From Falsiruegeria litorea R37 (GTDB taxonomy: Bacteria; Pseudomonadota; Alphaproteobacteria; Rhodobacterales; Rhodobacteraceae), in the NCBI RefSeq assembly GCF_900172225.1, contig NZ_FWFO01000005.1:1-64000 (forward strand): a stretch of 64,000 nt of DNA. Direction: 5' to 3'. Made by a program: the position numbers and the translations under genes. A model generated the notes under the pieces. It searched no databases. It was not told the DNA's origin and saw nothing but the letters and a program-made list of their open reading frames with translations. This document shows, one piece after another, positions 9,418 to 18,126 of this stretch (the first letter of the stretch is position 1; each line of letters starts with the position of its first letter).

Positions 9418-10806
9418 TTAGTAGCGGTAGTGCTCGGGCTTGTAAGGGCCTTCGGGCTTGACGCCGATGTAGGCGGCCTGCTCGTTGTCCATCTTGGTCA
9501 GCTTCACGCCGATGCGATCCAGGTGCAGACGTGCAACCTTTTCGTCCAGATGCTTGGGCAGGATGTAGACATCGTTCTCGTACTCGTCACCCTTGGTGAA
9601 CAGCTCGATCTGAGCCAGCACCTGGTTGGTGAACGACGCCGACATCACAAACGACGGGTGGCCTGTGGCGTTACCCAGGTTCAGCAGACGACCCTCGGAC
9701 AACAGGATCAGACGGCTGCCCGAAGGCATCTCGATCATGTCCACCTGTTCCTTGATGTTGGTCCACTTGTGGTTCTTCAGGGCAGCGACCTGAATTTCGT
9801 TGTCGAAGTGGCCGATGTTGCCGACGATGGCCATGTCCTTCATCTCGCGCATGTGCTCGATGCGGATCACGTCCTTGTTGCCGGTGGTGGTGATGAACAC
9901 GTCAGCAGTGGCAACTTCGTCTTCCAGCAGGGTGACTTCGAAACCGTCCATCGCGGCCTGCAGGGCACAGATCGGGTCGACTTCGGTCACCTTCACACGA
10001 GCGCCAGCACCTGCCAGCGATGCGGCCGAGCCTTTGCCCACGTCGCCATAACCACAAACCACAGCAACCTTGCCGGCCAGCATGGTGTCGGTGGCGCGGC
10101 GGATACCGTCAACCAGCGATTCTTTACAACCGTATTTGTTGTCAAACTTCGACTTGGTAACGCTGTCGTTCACGTTGATCGCCGGGAAGGGCAGGTGACC
10201 CTCTTTCACCAGCTGATACAGCCGGTTAACACCGGTGGTGGTTTCCTCGGACACGCCTTTGATCTGGTCGCGCATCTTGGTGAACCAGCCGGGGCTTGCC
10301 GCCATACGCTTGGCGATCTGCGCCTTGATCACTTCTTCCTCTTCCGAGGTCGGCACGGCGATGATGTCCTCGCCCGCTTCGGCACGTGCGCCCAGCAGGA
10401 TGTACAGCGTCGCGTCGCCGCCATCGTCCAGGATCATGTTCGGGCCATCTTCAAACAGGAAGGATTTGTCCAAGTAGTCCCAGTGCTCTTCCAGGGTCTG
10501 GCCCTTGATTGCAAAGACCGGGATGTCAGCCGCCGCAATCGCAGCCGCCGCATGGTCTTGGGTCGAGAAGATATTGCACGATGCCCAACGCACGTCCGCA
10601 CCCAAAGCAACCAGCGTTTCAATCAAAACGGCGGTCTGAATGGTCATGTGCAGCGAACCAACAATGCGCGCGCCAGTCAGCGGCTTGCTTTCGCCGTATT
10701 CCGCACGCAGGGACATCAGGCCCGGCATTTCGGTTTCAGCGATGTTCAGTTCCTTGCGGCCAAACTCGGCCAGCGAAATGTCCTTGACGATATAGTCCCC
10801 GGCCAT
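9418..10806 (-). CDS. ahcY: Adenosylhomocysteinase
   Basis: The product is 462 residues. It hydrolyses S-adenosylhomocysteine to adenosine and homocysteine, relieving product inhibition of methyltransferases in the activated methyl cycle. Hallmarks are [21 protein letters not shown], the substrate region [17 protein letters not shown], the NAD-binding [10 protein letters not shown], and the C-terminal PEHYRY. The ATG at 10806 has GGAG 6 bases upstream; an in-frame ATG at 10818 has no good site. The upstream leader can fold to hide that GGAG (see 10813-10897), suggesting control at translation. Confidence 0.96.
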   Translation of the reverse strand: MAGDYIVKDISLAEFGRKELNIAETEMPGLMSLRAEYGESKPLTGARIVGSLHMTIQTAVLIETLVALGADVRWASCNIFSTQDHAAAAIAAADIPVFAIKGQTLEEHWDYLDKSFLFEDGPNMILDDGGDATLYILLGARAEAGEDIIAVPTSEEEEVIKAQIAKRMAASPGWFTKMRDQIKGVSEETTTGVNRLYQLVKEGHLPFPAINVNDSVTKSKFDNKYGCKESLVDGIRRATDTMLAGKVAVVCGYGDVGKGSAASLAGAGARVKVTEVDPICALQAAMDGFEVTLLEDEVATADVFITTTGNKDVIRIEHMREMKDMAIVGNIGHFDNEIQVAALKNHKWTNIKEQVDMIEMPSGSRLILLSEGRLLNLGNATGHPSFVMSASFTNQVLAQIELFTKGDEYENDVYILPKHLDEKVARLHLDRIGVKLTKMDNEQAAYIGVKPEGPYKPEHYRY

Positions 10807-10812
10807 CAGATG

Positions 10813-10897
10813 CTCCATTCCGGTTAGATCATTTTGCCTGCCACTAACATTCATCAATCAAAGTGGCAACGCACATGACCCTTCACACCGGAATGGG
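10813..10897 (-). promoter_or_regulatory. Structured ahcY leader that can mask the Shine-Dalgarno site
   Basis: On the minus strand CCATTCCGGT (10896-10887) is perfectly complementary to ACCGGAATGG (10824-10815), whose last two G are the start of the GGAG ribosome site. Inside lie GGTCAT/ATGATC and TTGCCAC/GTGGCAG stems around an 18-base loop. The inner stems use G-U pairs on the minus strand that would be A-C mismatches on the other strand, so the fold belongs to the ahcY transcript. It does not show the known SAH or SAM/SAH riboswitch core as I know them. Confidence 0.5.
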
Positions 10898-10951
10898 TGG
10901 AGCCAGTGGGGCTTTTTTGGTTAGAAAACCTGCAATCTGGCTGTTTTCAGC

Positions 10952-11266
10952 TCAGCTGCTCGTGCCGTCGACCGTGACTTTGGGCACGGCCTGGAAGAAA
11001 TCGGTTCCCGCGGCGATGATGCAGCTGGTTCCGTTGGCATGGGTCAACAGCACGGTATAGGTACCCGTTTCGCTGGATGACCAGATCTCCATGACAGACT
11101 GCGCACCGTTCACCTTTTGCAAGCCACCAACCGTAAGCGTTTCCGAATACTTCTTGGTCAATTGCTCGACAAGGGCGTCGCGCATCCCGCAGGAGGCAGC
11201 AATAGCAGGCGGGGCCGTAGCGGCCATGCCAAAGGCAAGGGCAAATCCCAACAGACGCTTGAACAT
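10952..11266 (-). CDS. Small secreted protein of unknown function
   Basis: The product is 104 residues. A clear Sec signal peptide (MFKRLLGFALAFGMAATAPPAIAA) precedes an approximately 80-residue mature part with two cysteines (early SCGMRD and later TSCIIAAG), possibly a disulphide in the periplasm. I do not recognise a named family. AAGGAG lies 6-8 bases before the ATG. A long inverted repeat (11296-11337) sits in its upstream region. Confidence 0.7.
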   Translation of the reverse strand: MFKRLLGFALAFGMAATAPPAIAASCGMRDALVEQLTKKYSETLTVGGLQKVNGAQSVMEIWSSSETGTYTVLLTHANGTSCIIAAGTDFFQAVPKVTVDGTSS

Positions 11267-11295
11267 AACAAGCTCCTTTCAGTAAAGGTTTCAGT

Positions 11296-11337
11296 CTGAG
11301 AGGGGCGCGCCGGGAGGAAGAAACACGCCCCCCTCAG
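11296..11337. promoter_or_regulatory. 12-bp inverted repeat upstream of the secreted-protein gene
   Basis: CTGAGAGGGGCG (11296-11307) pairs with CGCCCCCCTCAG (11326-11337) with one mismatch across an 18-base loop. It sits about 30 bases upstream of the start codon on the minus strand and has no T-run either way. It could be a leader hairpin or an operator. Confidence 0.35.
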
Positions 11338-11446
11338 CACTTGATATCGTGATCATGCCGTCCCATTACAACTTACGGGACCTCAACTCGGCGTTGGCAG
11401 CATGTGATCAGATAAGATCAGGCTGCGCCTGAATTGTGGCGAAAAA

Positions 11447-12070
11447 ATGGCGCAGAAACAGGGGCGTGGCAGCATGGCAACACAACCAAGAGCGTGGCAA
11501 CGGATGCTATCCGGGCGCAGGCTGGATTTGCTGGACCCAACCCCCGTTGATGTCGAGATCGAAGACATTGCCCACGGATTGGCCTTTGTTGCACGTTGGA
11601 ACGGTCAAACCATTGGAGACTTTGCATATTCCGTGGCTGAACATTCTCTGTTGGTCGAAGAGCTCTTTGGTCGGATCGCCCCTAGGGCACCCATCAAATG
11701 GCGGCTGGCCGCCCTGCTGCATGATGCCCCCGAATATGTGATCGGTGACATGATTTCACCGGTGAAAGCTGCCGTAGGATCCGGCTATGGCGAATTGGAT
11801 GATCGGTTGACGGCCGCAATTCACATCCGCTTTGGCCTACCTGCTGCGATCCCCTCTTCTGTCAAACGTCAGATCAAAAAAGCCGACCGCATCAGCGCAT
11901 GGATGGAAGCGACACAGATCGCCGGGTTTTCCGAGGCTGAGGCCAGCAAGTTCTTTGGCCGTCCGGACACAACATTGATCGACGGGCTGCGTATTGCTCT
12001 GCGCGCCCCGATTGACGTGCGAAAGGATTTCACCAACCGGCACGCCGAACTGATGTCTCAGCTGGATTGA
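11447..12070 (+). CDS. HD-domain phosphohydrolase (YfbR/COG1896-like)
   Basis: The product is 207 residues. A metal-binding HD constellation is visible: the His of SVAEHSLLV, then LLHDAPEYV (about residue 88), and the Asp of KKADRISAWME. This arrangement matches YfbR-type 5'-nucleotidases and related HD hydrolases acting on nucleotides. The ATG at 11447 has a weak ribosome site; an internal ATG nine codons later with GGGGCG upstream is an alternative. The 3' end overlaps the convergent glycosyltransferase gene by 13 bases. Confidence 0.75.
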   Translation: MAQKQGRGSMATQPRAWQRMLSGRRLDLLDPTPVDVEIEDIAHGLAFVARWNGQTIGDFAYSVAEHSLLVEELFGRIAPRAPIKWRLAALLHDAPEYVIGDMISPVKAAVGSGYGELDDRLTAAIHIRFGLPAAIPSSVKRQIKKADRISAWMEATQIAGFSEAEASKFFGRPDTTLIDGLRIALRAPIDVRKDFTNRHAELMSQLD

Positions 12071-13260
12071 GTTGCCTCGCGCGCGGCTCGGCGGGCGCGT
12101 CGTTCTTGACGGACACGCCGAATACGGCGTTGGGCATATTCAGGCGATTCCACAAATTCACCGGAATCCCCAAGACCCTTGTCCAGAAAGAGCTGCTTGC
12201 GCTGCTTGTCGGTCAAAGGTTCCCATTCAACGTTGGGATCGATGAATCCACCCTCGCCCAAAGCCCGCCCGATCAGTTTGTGATTGAGTTCGCCAAATGA
12301 CTGCCGATTGGACTTGCCCTTGGTCGAGCGTACCCATTCGGTGTGCAACGCATCGATTATTATTGGCTCTGAGCCAGTGAAGTGCTTCACATTTTCGGCC
12401 AGCAGATTGTTGGCCCCCGCTTTGCGGCGCAGGATCATCGCCACATTCTGATCCGGTCGACCCACCATGGCATAGAGATGCAGAGCCGAACCGTCTGCCG
12501 CAACCACATGCTTGGCCGCCTTGTACCGTGCCAATTGGGTTTTCAGATCGTATTTCTCGGGATGGAAAATGTCATATCCCTGCTTGATCAGCAGATCTTC
12601 CAGACGTTCTTCGCCCAGCAGGCCACCTTTGCCTATGCCCAGAGCAGAGCGCGAAATATAAATCTTGCTCGCCCCATCGGGTTCAACGTTGCTGGCGAAC
12701 CGGCTGTGAACAGCATCTCGGAACCTTTGCGTGCCCTGCGTGATCTTTCCCAACCCAAAGCCCTGCCCCGGAACAATAAGCTCTTCAACTTCAAGCGGTT
12801 CCGTTGTCACACGAATAGGCAATTCCGGTGCCATCAAATCCACGAAATCGCGGTGAAACCCGCGCACTGAATCACCCACCTTGGGGCGTTTGGGCATGAA
12901 CAGAATGCCGTCAATTGGTTCATCGATATGTTCCAAGGCCCACAATCGGGCCGAGCTTTCCACCAGGAAGTGGCCGAAATGCGCCCACAGCACACCACCC
13001 CAAAGCCAACGACCTGACAGCTTCGTCGGTTTCTTTTTTGGCATATCGGGTTGAGTGGTCAGAGGCCGGAACTTGCGCCACAACGCACCTTCAGGACAGT
13101 ATTCGCCATCGCTGCTCAAAACCCCGGCAGGTTGAACAAAAGCGCTTTCTTCCGGCGGTACAACTACAGCATCCGACAGGGTCACGATCCGTTCGGACCA
13201 GCCCCCCTCGGGCAGTGGCTGGACGGTGGGATTATTGGGATCCAGCTCTTCTTCCGACAT
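12058..13260 (-). CDS. Glycosyltransferase family 61 protein
   Basis: The product is 400 residues. The central region matches DUF563/GT61 proteins: WGGVLWAHFGHFLVES near residue 90, then KIYISRSALG, and a later HVVAADGSALHLYAMVG block. The C-terminus is very basic (RRIRRVRQERRARRAAREA). GT61 enzymes transfer sugars such as xylose in surface polysaccharides, but the acceptor here is unknown. It starts only 10 bases after the regA stop with AAAGG as ribosome site, so it is probably co-transcribed with senC-regA. Confidence 0.75.
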   Translation of the reverse strand: MSEEELDPNNPTVQPLPEGGWSERIVTLSDAVVVPPEESAFVQPAGVLSSDGEYCPEGALWRKFRPLTTQPDMPKKKPTKLSGRWLWGGVLWAHFGHFLVESSARLWALEHIDEPIDGILFMPKRPKVGDSVRGFHRDFVDLMAPELPIRVTTEPLEVEELIVPGQGFGLGKITQGTQRFRDAVHSRFASNVEPDGASKIYISRSALGIGKGGLLGEERLEDLLIKQGYDIFHPEKYDLKTQLARYKAAKHVVAADGSALHLYAMVGRPDQNVAMILRRKAGANNLLAENVKHFTGSEPIIIDALHTEWVRSTKGKSNRQSFGELNHKLIGRALGEGGFIDPNVEWEPLTDKQRKQLFLDKGLGDSGEFVESPEYAQRRIRRVRQERRARRAAREATQSS

Positions 13261-13270
13261 GGGAAACCTT

Positions 13271-13825
13271 TTACCGTGGACTACGTTTGGCCAAAATACG
13301 CTGCAATGTGCGCCGGTGCATGTTTAACCGACGAGCCGTTTCACTGACGTTACGATCACACAACTCATAGACCCGCTGGATATGCTCCCACCGAACGCGG
13401 TCCGCGCTCATCGGGTTTTCCGGCGGCGGCGGCAATTCGTCAGGCTGCGCCAAAAGCGCGTTGGTGATGTCGGTGGCATCGGCGGGTTTCGACAAATAGT
13501 CGGTCGCACCGATCTTGACCGCAGCCACGGCCGTCGCAATCGCGCCATAGCCGGTCAGCACAACAACGCGGCTATCGGGGCGTTTTTCACGCAAAACCTC
13601 GACCACATCCAGGCCGTTCCCGTCCTCAAGCCGCAGGTCGACGACCGCATATGCAGGGGGACGCGCAGTTGCTATGGCGCTGCCGGCTGCAACGGACGAG
13701 GCGGTTTCAATCTCGAACCCGCGTTTTTCCATGGCTTTGGCAAGGCGGCGCAGAAATGGTTCGTCATCGTCCACCAACAACAGGGATTTATCCGGTCCGA
13801 TTTCAAGCTGCTGCGTATCTGCCAT
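13271..13825 (-). CDS. regA: Redox response regulator RegA (PrrA/ActR)
   Basis: The product is 184 residues, equal to the Rhodobacter capsulatus protein as I know it. The receiver domain shows the acidic pocket LLVDDDEPF, phospho-acceptor D63 in AVVDLRLEDG, and Lys in YLSKPAD. A proline linker (LPPPPENP) leads to a Fis-type helix-turn-helix (NVSETARRLNMHRRTLQRIL), nearly invariant in the family. RegA, phosphorylated by RegB under low oxygen, controls photosynthesis, respiration, and carbon and nitrogen fixation genes. Start 13825 has GGAAAG 8 bases upstream. senC is upstream on the same strand; regB is divergent. Confidence 0.96.
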   Translation of the reverse strand: MADTQQLEIGPDKSLLLVDDDEPFLRRLAKAMEKRGFEIETASSVAAGSAIATARPPAYAVVDLRLEDGNGLDVVEVLREKRPDSRVVVLTGYGAIATAVAAVKIGATDYLSKPADATDITNALLAQPDELPPPPENPMSADRVRWEHIQRVYELCDRNVSETARRLNMHRRTLQRILAKRSPR

Positions 13826-13911
13826 GCTCTGCACTTTCCGTTGGTCTTGTTATGTCTTGCCTAGGCTGAATATGACCCTGACCCGTGGAAAGGTCAAACA
13901 CACATGCCTCA

Positions 13912-14532
13912 TTAAGCGGCATCCAGGAAACAGCCCACCTTGTCGGCCATGCTTTCCGGTGTCTCATCACGTTTGAAAAACTCGACAAATCCAACCTCGG
14001 GCAAAACCAGATAGGTAAAGGTCGAATGGTCGACCAAATAGTATTCGTCGCTCTTGTCTTGGGCTTTGTAGTAGGTCTTGTAGGCCTTGCTGGCCGCCTT
14101 GACCTGCTCGGGCGAGCCGGTCAAACCGATCATCTTTTCGTGCAGGTTAAAGGCAAAATCACCCACCACCTCGGGTGTGTCGCGGTCCGGGTCGATCGAG
14201 ATGAACACAGGTGTCACGCTCTGGCCACGCTCGGTCAACACGTCGATCGCTTCGGCATTTCGGGACACATCCAGCGGGCAGACATCGGGGCAGAACGTAT
14301 AGCCAAAGTAAATCAAGGTTGGTTCCGTGATCACATCCTTGTCCGTCACGGTTTCGCCTTTGGCATCAAGCAGCTCGAACGGCCCGCCGATGGCGCCTGC
14401 GCCGCCCGCAACCTGAGTCGAACGGCATTGCGCAAACTGATCGCCCGAGCGCCCCCCCAGTGTCAGCAGCCAGACACCCCCAAGGATGATGGCAAGAACA
14501 ACGGCGGCAAGAATGGCATACAGGCGGGTCAT
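13912..14532 (-). CDS. senC: SenC/PrrC (Sco1-type) copper chaperone
   Basis: The product is 206 residues. One N-terminal membrane anchor (about 5-25) exports a thioredoxin-like domain with the copper ligands CPDVC (C81, C85) and a His in VDHSTFTYL (about residue 173). Sco1/SenC delivers copper to the CuA centre of cytochrome oxidase and influences RegB signalling in Rhodobacter. Start 14532 has AAGGTTT upstream. Gene order senC-regA divergent from regB is the classic one; the hvrA gene of Rhodobacter does not follow here. Confidence 0.93.
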   Translation of the reverse strand: MTRLYAILAAVVLAIILGGVWLLTLGGRSGDQFAQCRSTQVAGGAGAIGGPFELLDAKGETVTDKDVITEPTLIYFGYTFCPDVCPLDVSRNAEAIDVLTERGQSVTPVFISIDPDRDTPEVVGDFAFNLHEKMIGLTGSPEQVKAASKAYKTYYKAQDKSDEYYLVDHSTFTYLVLPEVGFVEFFKRDETPESMADKVGCFLDAA

Positions 14533-14624
14533 GGTCGCAAACCTTGTGACACAGGGGATGTTGATCGTTTCGGCGCGGACACCTATCAAGATATCCAGCC
14601 GTTGCAACAGGACATAATCGACCG

Positions 14625-16022
14625 ATGACAGAATCCAATATGGGCCTCTGGCGCGGGCAACAGCGCAGCAGCTGGATCCGCCTGCGGACCTTGATCGTTC
14701 TGCGATGGGTCGCCATCGTCGGGCAGATTGCCGCGATCACCGTGGCGCAGCGCATGTATGACCTGCAGCTTGAGCTGGGGCTGTGTTACCTAGCGATTGG
14801 TGTATCGGTCGTGGGAAACCTGGTGGCAATCTTTGTCTTCCCCGAGAATAAGCGCCTGTCAGAGTTTGAAAACTTCCTGATGGTGCTGTTCGATCTGCTT
14901 CAGCTGGCGTTTCTGCTTTATCTGACTGGCGGGCTGCACAATCCCTTTGCATTGCTACTTTTGGGGCCGGTGACAATCTCGGCCAACGTCATGGGTTTGC
15001 GCTCGACCCTGATCATCGGCGGTACGGCAATCGTACTTGTCACATTGCTAGCAGAATTTCACTTGCCGCTAAGAACCGACATGGGCTTTCTGATGCGGGT
15101 GCCTGACATTTTCGTGTTCGGCAACTGGATCGCCATCATCATCGCAATTGTTTTTCTTGGCGCCTATTCCTATCGCATCAGCGCCGAAGTCGTGTCGATG
15201 TCCGAGGCCCTCTCGGCCACCCACATGGCGCTGGCCCGGGAGCAGAAACTTACCGACCTTGGGGGCGTCGTAGCCGCCGCCGCGCATGAGTTGGGCACGC
15301 CACTGGCCACCATCAAACTGACCAGCGCAGAACTGATCGAAGAGCTGGATGACCGCCCTGATCTGCGCGAAGATGCCGCCCTGATCCGCGAACAAGCCGA
15401 CCGTTGCCGCGACATCCTGCGGGACATGGGACGCGCCGGCAAAGACGACCTGCACCTGCGGCAAGCGCCGCTTAGCACCGTCATCCACGAAGCTGCAGAG
15501 CCGCACATGGGCCGTGGCAAAATCGTTCATTTCGAAGAGGGTCCCGGCGAAGGCGGCGACGTCCAGCAGCCCGCCATCCTTCGCAAGCCCGAAATCATCC
15601 ACGGCATGCGCAACCTTATCCAGAACGCGGTGGATTTCTCGCGCGCCAATGTTTGGGTGGAATCCGAATGGACCGAAGATCAGATCGTGGTGCGAATTGC
15701 TGACGATGGGCGCGGCTATTCACCTCATATGATCGGTCGGATAGGCGATCCTTTCATGCGCCGCCGCCGGTCTGATGCCGAGAAAAAGTCACGTCCCGAA
15801 TACGAAGGCATGGGTCTTGGCCTTTTCATCGCCAAGACGCTCCTTGAACGCAGCGGCGCATCGCTGAGTTTTGCCAATGGTTCGGACCCCTACCAGACTT
15901 TGACCGATCACCCCGATCATCGCGGGGCTGTTGTCAAAGTCAGTTGGCCACGCGCGCAGATCGATGCACAACACGGCAAGAATGCCGTGCCCATCGGCTT
16001 CAACGAACAGTTCAAGATCTGA
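14625..16022 (+). CDS. regB: Redox sensor histidine kinase RegB (PrrB)
   Basis: The product is 465 residues. Six membrane helices span about 20-185, with the quinone-binding heptapeptide GGLHNPF at 102-108. The H box AAAHELGTPLATI carries H221. The redox-active Cys sits at C261 (ADRCRDIL), the counterpart of C265 in R. capsulatus. N and G boxes follow (NLIQNAVDFS, DDGRGYS, GMGLGLFIAK). It senses the quinone pool and aerobic redox state and phosphorylates RegA. Divergent from senC with 92 bases between. Confidence 0.97.
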   Translation: MTESNMGLWRGQQRSSWIRLRTLIVLRWVAIVGQIAAITVAQRMYDLQLELGLCYLAIGVSVVGNLVAIFVFPENKRLSEFENFLMVLFDLLQLAFLLYLTGGLHNPFALLLLGPVTISANVMGLRSTLIIGGTAIVLVTLLAEFHLPLRTDMGFLMRVPDIFVFGNWIAIIIAIVFLGAYSYRISAEVVSMSEALSATHMALAREQKLTDLGGVVAAAAHELGTPLATIKLTSAELIEELDDRPDLREDAALIREQADRCRDILRDMGRAGKDDLHLRQAPLSTVIHEAAEPHMGRGKIVHFEEGPGEGGDVQQPAILRKPEIIHGMRNLIQNAVDFSRANVWVESEWTEDQIVVRIADDGRGYSPHMIGRIGDPFMRRRRSDAEKKSRPEYEGMGLGLFIAKTLLERSGASLSFANGSDPYQTLTDHPDHRGAVVKVSWPRAQIDAQHGKNAVPIGFNEQFKI

Positions 16023-16105
16023 TCTGCGGGATTGGTTAAATCCGCGTTAACCTTTGTGAAGCATGGTTTGTGTCACTAACCGATGTGAATCAAGGGACGC
16101 GAGGT

Positions 16106-17611
16106 ATGATTTCTGAATGGGTTTTGATGGGTGTGGTCTGCCTTGTGTCGGCTTCCATGGTCTTGTTGTGGCTAACGCCGCGCCAAGCAAAGCCTCCTCT
16201 CTCTCAGGTCACATCTCTGGACAAACTCAGCAACGACCCGATCTTTCTGTTCGAAGGAACCGAATTGGTGGGTCTGTCTGACGCAGGCGAGCGCGAAGGG
16301 GTCGAGATTGCCGATTGGCCTGGGTTACGCGCTCATCTTGCAGGTCGCTTCCCGAACTTTCCAGAATCCCCAGATCAAATCCAACAAGCTGGTGAACTCG
16401 TCGTCCCGCCCGTGGATGTCAGTGCACGCCAAGATGTCCATTGCGAGTGGATCGATGGTGTGACGCGTGTGCATCTGCGCCAAATGGACGAGCCCGCCCC
16501 AAAGCGACTTGAACTTGATCCGGTTCGTGCCGCAACCGAAAGTGCGCCCTATCCGGTGTGGTGTGTGGATTCACAAGGCGCGGTTTGCTGGCACAATGAG
16601 GCCTATTCCCGATTGGCGCGCAAAGTGCGTGGACAAGATACCCGCGATCTGAGCCCCCTATTTGATTTGACCGACACAACTGGGCCCAACGGACACCGCA
16701 GACGCATTTCGATCTCGCCCGAAGGCAGCGACCAGAAGCTTTGGTTCGACCTTTCCGTGGTTGAGCGGGATGAAAACAAGCTGTGCTATGCCACTGACAT
16801 AAACGCTGTTGTTGATGCCGAAGTGGCCCAGCGGAACTTTGTTCAGACGCTCGCCAAGACCTTTGCCCAACTGTCTATCGGGCTTGCGATTTTTGACCGC
16901 AACCGACAGTTGGCCCTGTTCAATCCGGCGCTGATCGATCTGACAGCCCTACCAGCCGATTTTCTAAGCGGCCGCCCCAGCGTCATGAGCTTTTTCGACC
17001 GCCTCAGGAACCAGAACATGATGCCCGAGCCAAAGAGCTACGGTGGGTGGCGGCAACAAATGAACGACCTTGTCGAGGCTGCCGCAGACGGTAGGTACCA
17101 AGAAACCTGGTCGCTGCCATCCGGGTCGGTTTACTCTGTCAGTGGCAGACCTCATCCCGATGGGGCCGTGGCCTTTTTGTTCGAAGACATCACAGCCGAA
17201 ATCACGTTGACCCGCCGATTCCGCTCCGAGTTGGAACTGGGCCAGTCCATCCTGGATCAGCTCGAAGACGCAATTGCGGTTTTTGCCTCGGACGGGGCTT
17301 TGGCCTTTTCAAACGTCGCCTATCATCAGCTTTGGCAGGTCGATCCCGAGGCAAGCTTTGCTACCGTCTCGGTTTTGGATGCAACTCGTATCTGGCAAAA
17401 CGAATGCAGCGCCACACCGGTTTGGGGAGAGATACGCGATTTTGTGGCCCGACGCGAAAACCGTTCGCAATGGCGCGAGCAGGTGCACTTGCGGTCTGGT
17501 CAAACCCTCATCTGTACCATCAGCCCGATCCAGAACGGCGGAACGATGATCCGATTTACCTCTCAGTCACATGTTTCCCAGACCCCGAAATTGAGCGCTG
17601 CGCAAAGCTGA
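16106..17611 (+). CDS. DivL-like PAS-domain membrane protein lacking a kinase domain
   Basis: The product is 501 residues. One N-terminal membrane helix (about 5-24) is followed by three PAS-like segments (around 145-235, 255-365 and 375-480; the middle one contains IFDRNRQLALFNPAL, the last AVFASDGALAFSNVAY). No H box or HATPase domain follows, and the protein ends soon after the third PAS. In Rhodobacterales a PAS protein upstream of tsaE is regarded as the DivL counterpart, acting in the CckA-ChpT-CtrA pathway; the link here rests on position and layout. Start at ATG 16106, with AAGGGA at a good distance. Confidence 0.65.
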   Translation: MISEWVLMGVVCLVSASMVLLWLTPRQAKPPLSQVTSLDKLSNDPIFLFEGTELVGLSDAGEREGVEIADWPGLRAHLAGRFPNFPESPDQIQQAGELVVPPVDVSARQDVHCEWIDGVTRVHLRQMDEPAPKRLELDPVRAATESAPYPVWCVDSQGAVCWHNEAYSRLARKVRGQDTRDLSPLFDLTDTTGPNGHRRRISISPEGSDQKLWFDLSVVERDENKLCYATDINAVVDAEVAQRNFVQTLAKTFAQLSIGLAIFDRNRQLALFNPALIDLTALPADFLSGRPSVMSFFDRLRNQNMMPEPKSYGGWRQQMNDLVEAAADGRYQETWSLPSGSVYSVSGRPHPDGAVAFLFEDITAEITLTRRFRSELELGQSILDQLEDAIAVFASDGALAFSNVAYHQLWQVDPEASFATVSVLDATRIWQNECSATPVWGEIRDFVARRENRSQWREQVHLRSGQTLICTISPIQNGGTMIRFTSQSHVSQTPKLSAAQS

Positions 17612-17652
17612 TCCACCTTGCAGCCGCCGACCGTCGCGGCCATTGTGGCGCC

Positions 17653-18126
17653 ATGACCCGTCTGCCTCTTTCCATCGACCTGATCACGCCGGAAAAGACG
17701 GCCGAATTGGCCGAGTTTCTTGCTTTGCACCTGCGTCCGGGTGATTGCATTCTGCTGTTTGGAGAGATTGGCAGCGGCAAGACATTCTTTGCCCGCAACC
17801 TGATCCAATCCCTGCTCGACCACCCCGAAGATGTCCCCTCACCTACGTTCACGCTGGTGCAGGTCTATGAAACATCCGTCGGGGAAATCTGGCATTCGGA
17901 CCTGTATCGCCTGACATCGATCGACGAAGTCGAGGAATTGGGCCTGATCGAAGCGTTTGAGACATCCATCTGCCTTATTGAATGGCCCGAAAAACTGGAT
18001 GATCTAGCGCCACAAGATGCCCTTTCGCTACATTTCACGGCCGATCCCGAACACGACACGCGACGGGCTCTCACCCTCAACTGGAACGATCCCAAATGGG
18101 ACACACGCCTGGACCCTCTGAAATGA
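17653..18126 (+). CDS. tsaE: tRNA threonylcarbamoyladenosine biosynthesis ATPase TsaE
   Basis: The product is 157 residues. The P-loop GEIGSGKTFFAR (about residue 36), PSPTFTLVQVYE, the HSDLYRL block and the C-terminal CLIEWPEKL are typical TsaE features. It drives the TsaB-TsaD complex that makes t6A37 in tRNA. The start at 17653 is chosen by alignment to the family; the ribosome site is weak. The stop overlaps the next start (ATGA). Confidence 0.93.
   Translation: MTRLPLSIDLITPEKTAELAEFLALHLRPGDCILLFGEIGSGKTFFARNLIQSLLDHPEDVPSPTFTLVQVYETSVGEIWHSDLYRLTSIDEVEELGLIEAFETSICLIEWPEKLDDLAPQDALSLHFTADPEHDTRRALTLNWNDPKWDTRLDPLK

Noticed and set aside
9430-10827. 465-codon plus-strand open frame opposite ahcY
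   Set aside because: Its His/Val/Gln-rich sequence has no recognisable motif, and AhcY on the other strand is unambiguous.
10813-10897. SAH or SAM/SAH riboswitch upstream of ahcY
   Set aside because: The conserved cores I know for these classes, including the pseudoknot loop of SAM/SAH, are not present; only a structured leader is claimed.
10900-10919. Plus-strand terminator (AGCC-AGTGG-GGCT then T6)
   Set aside because: The stem is only four to five pairs and no plus-strand gene ends here; kept out of the feature list.
10863-11285. Plus-strand short frames opposite the small secreted gene
   Set aside because: Shadows; the minus-strand product has a clear signal peptide and AAGGAG ribosome site.
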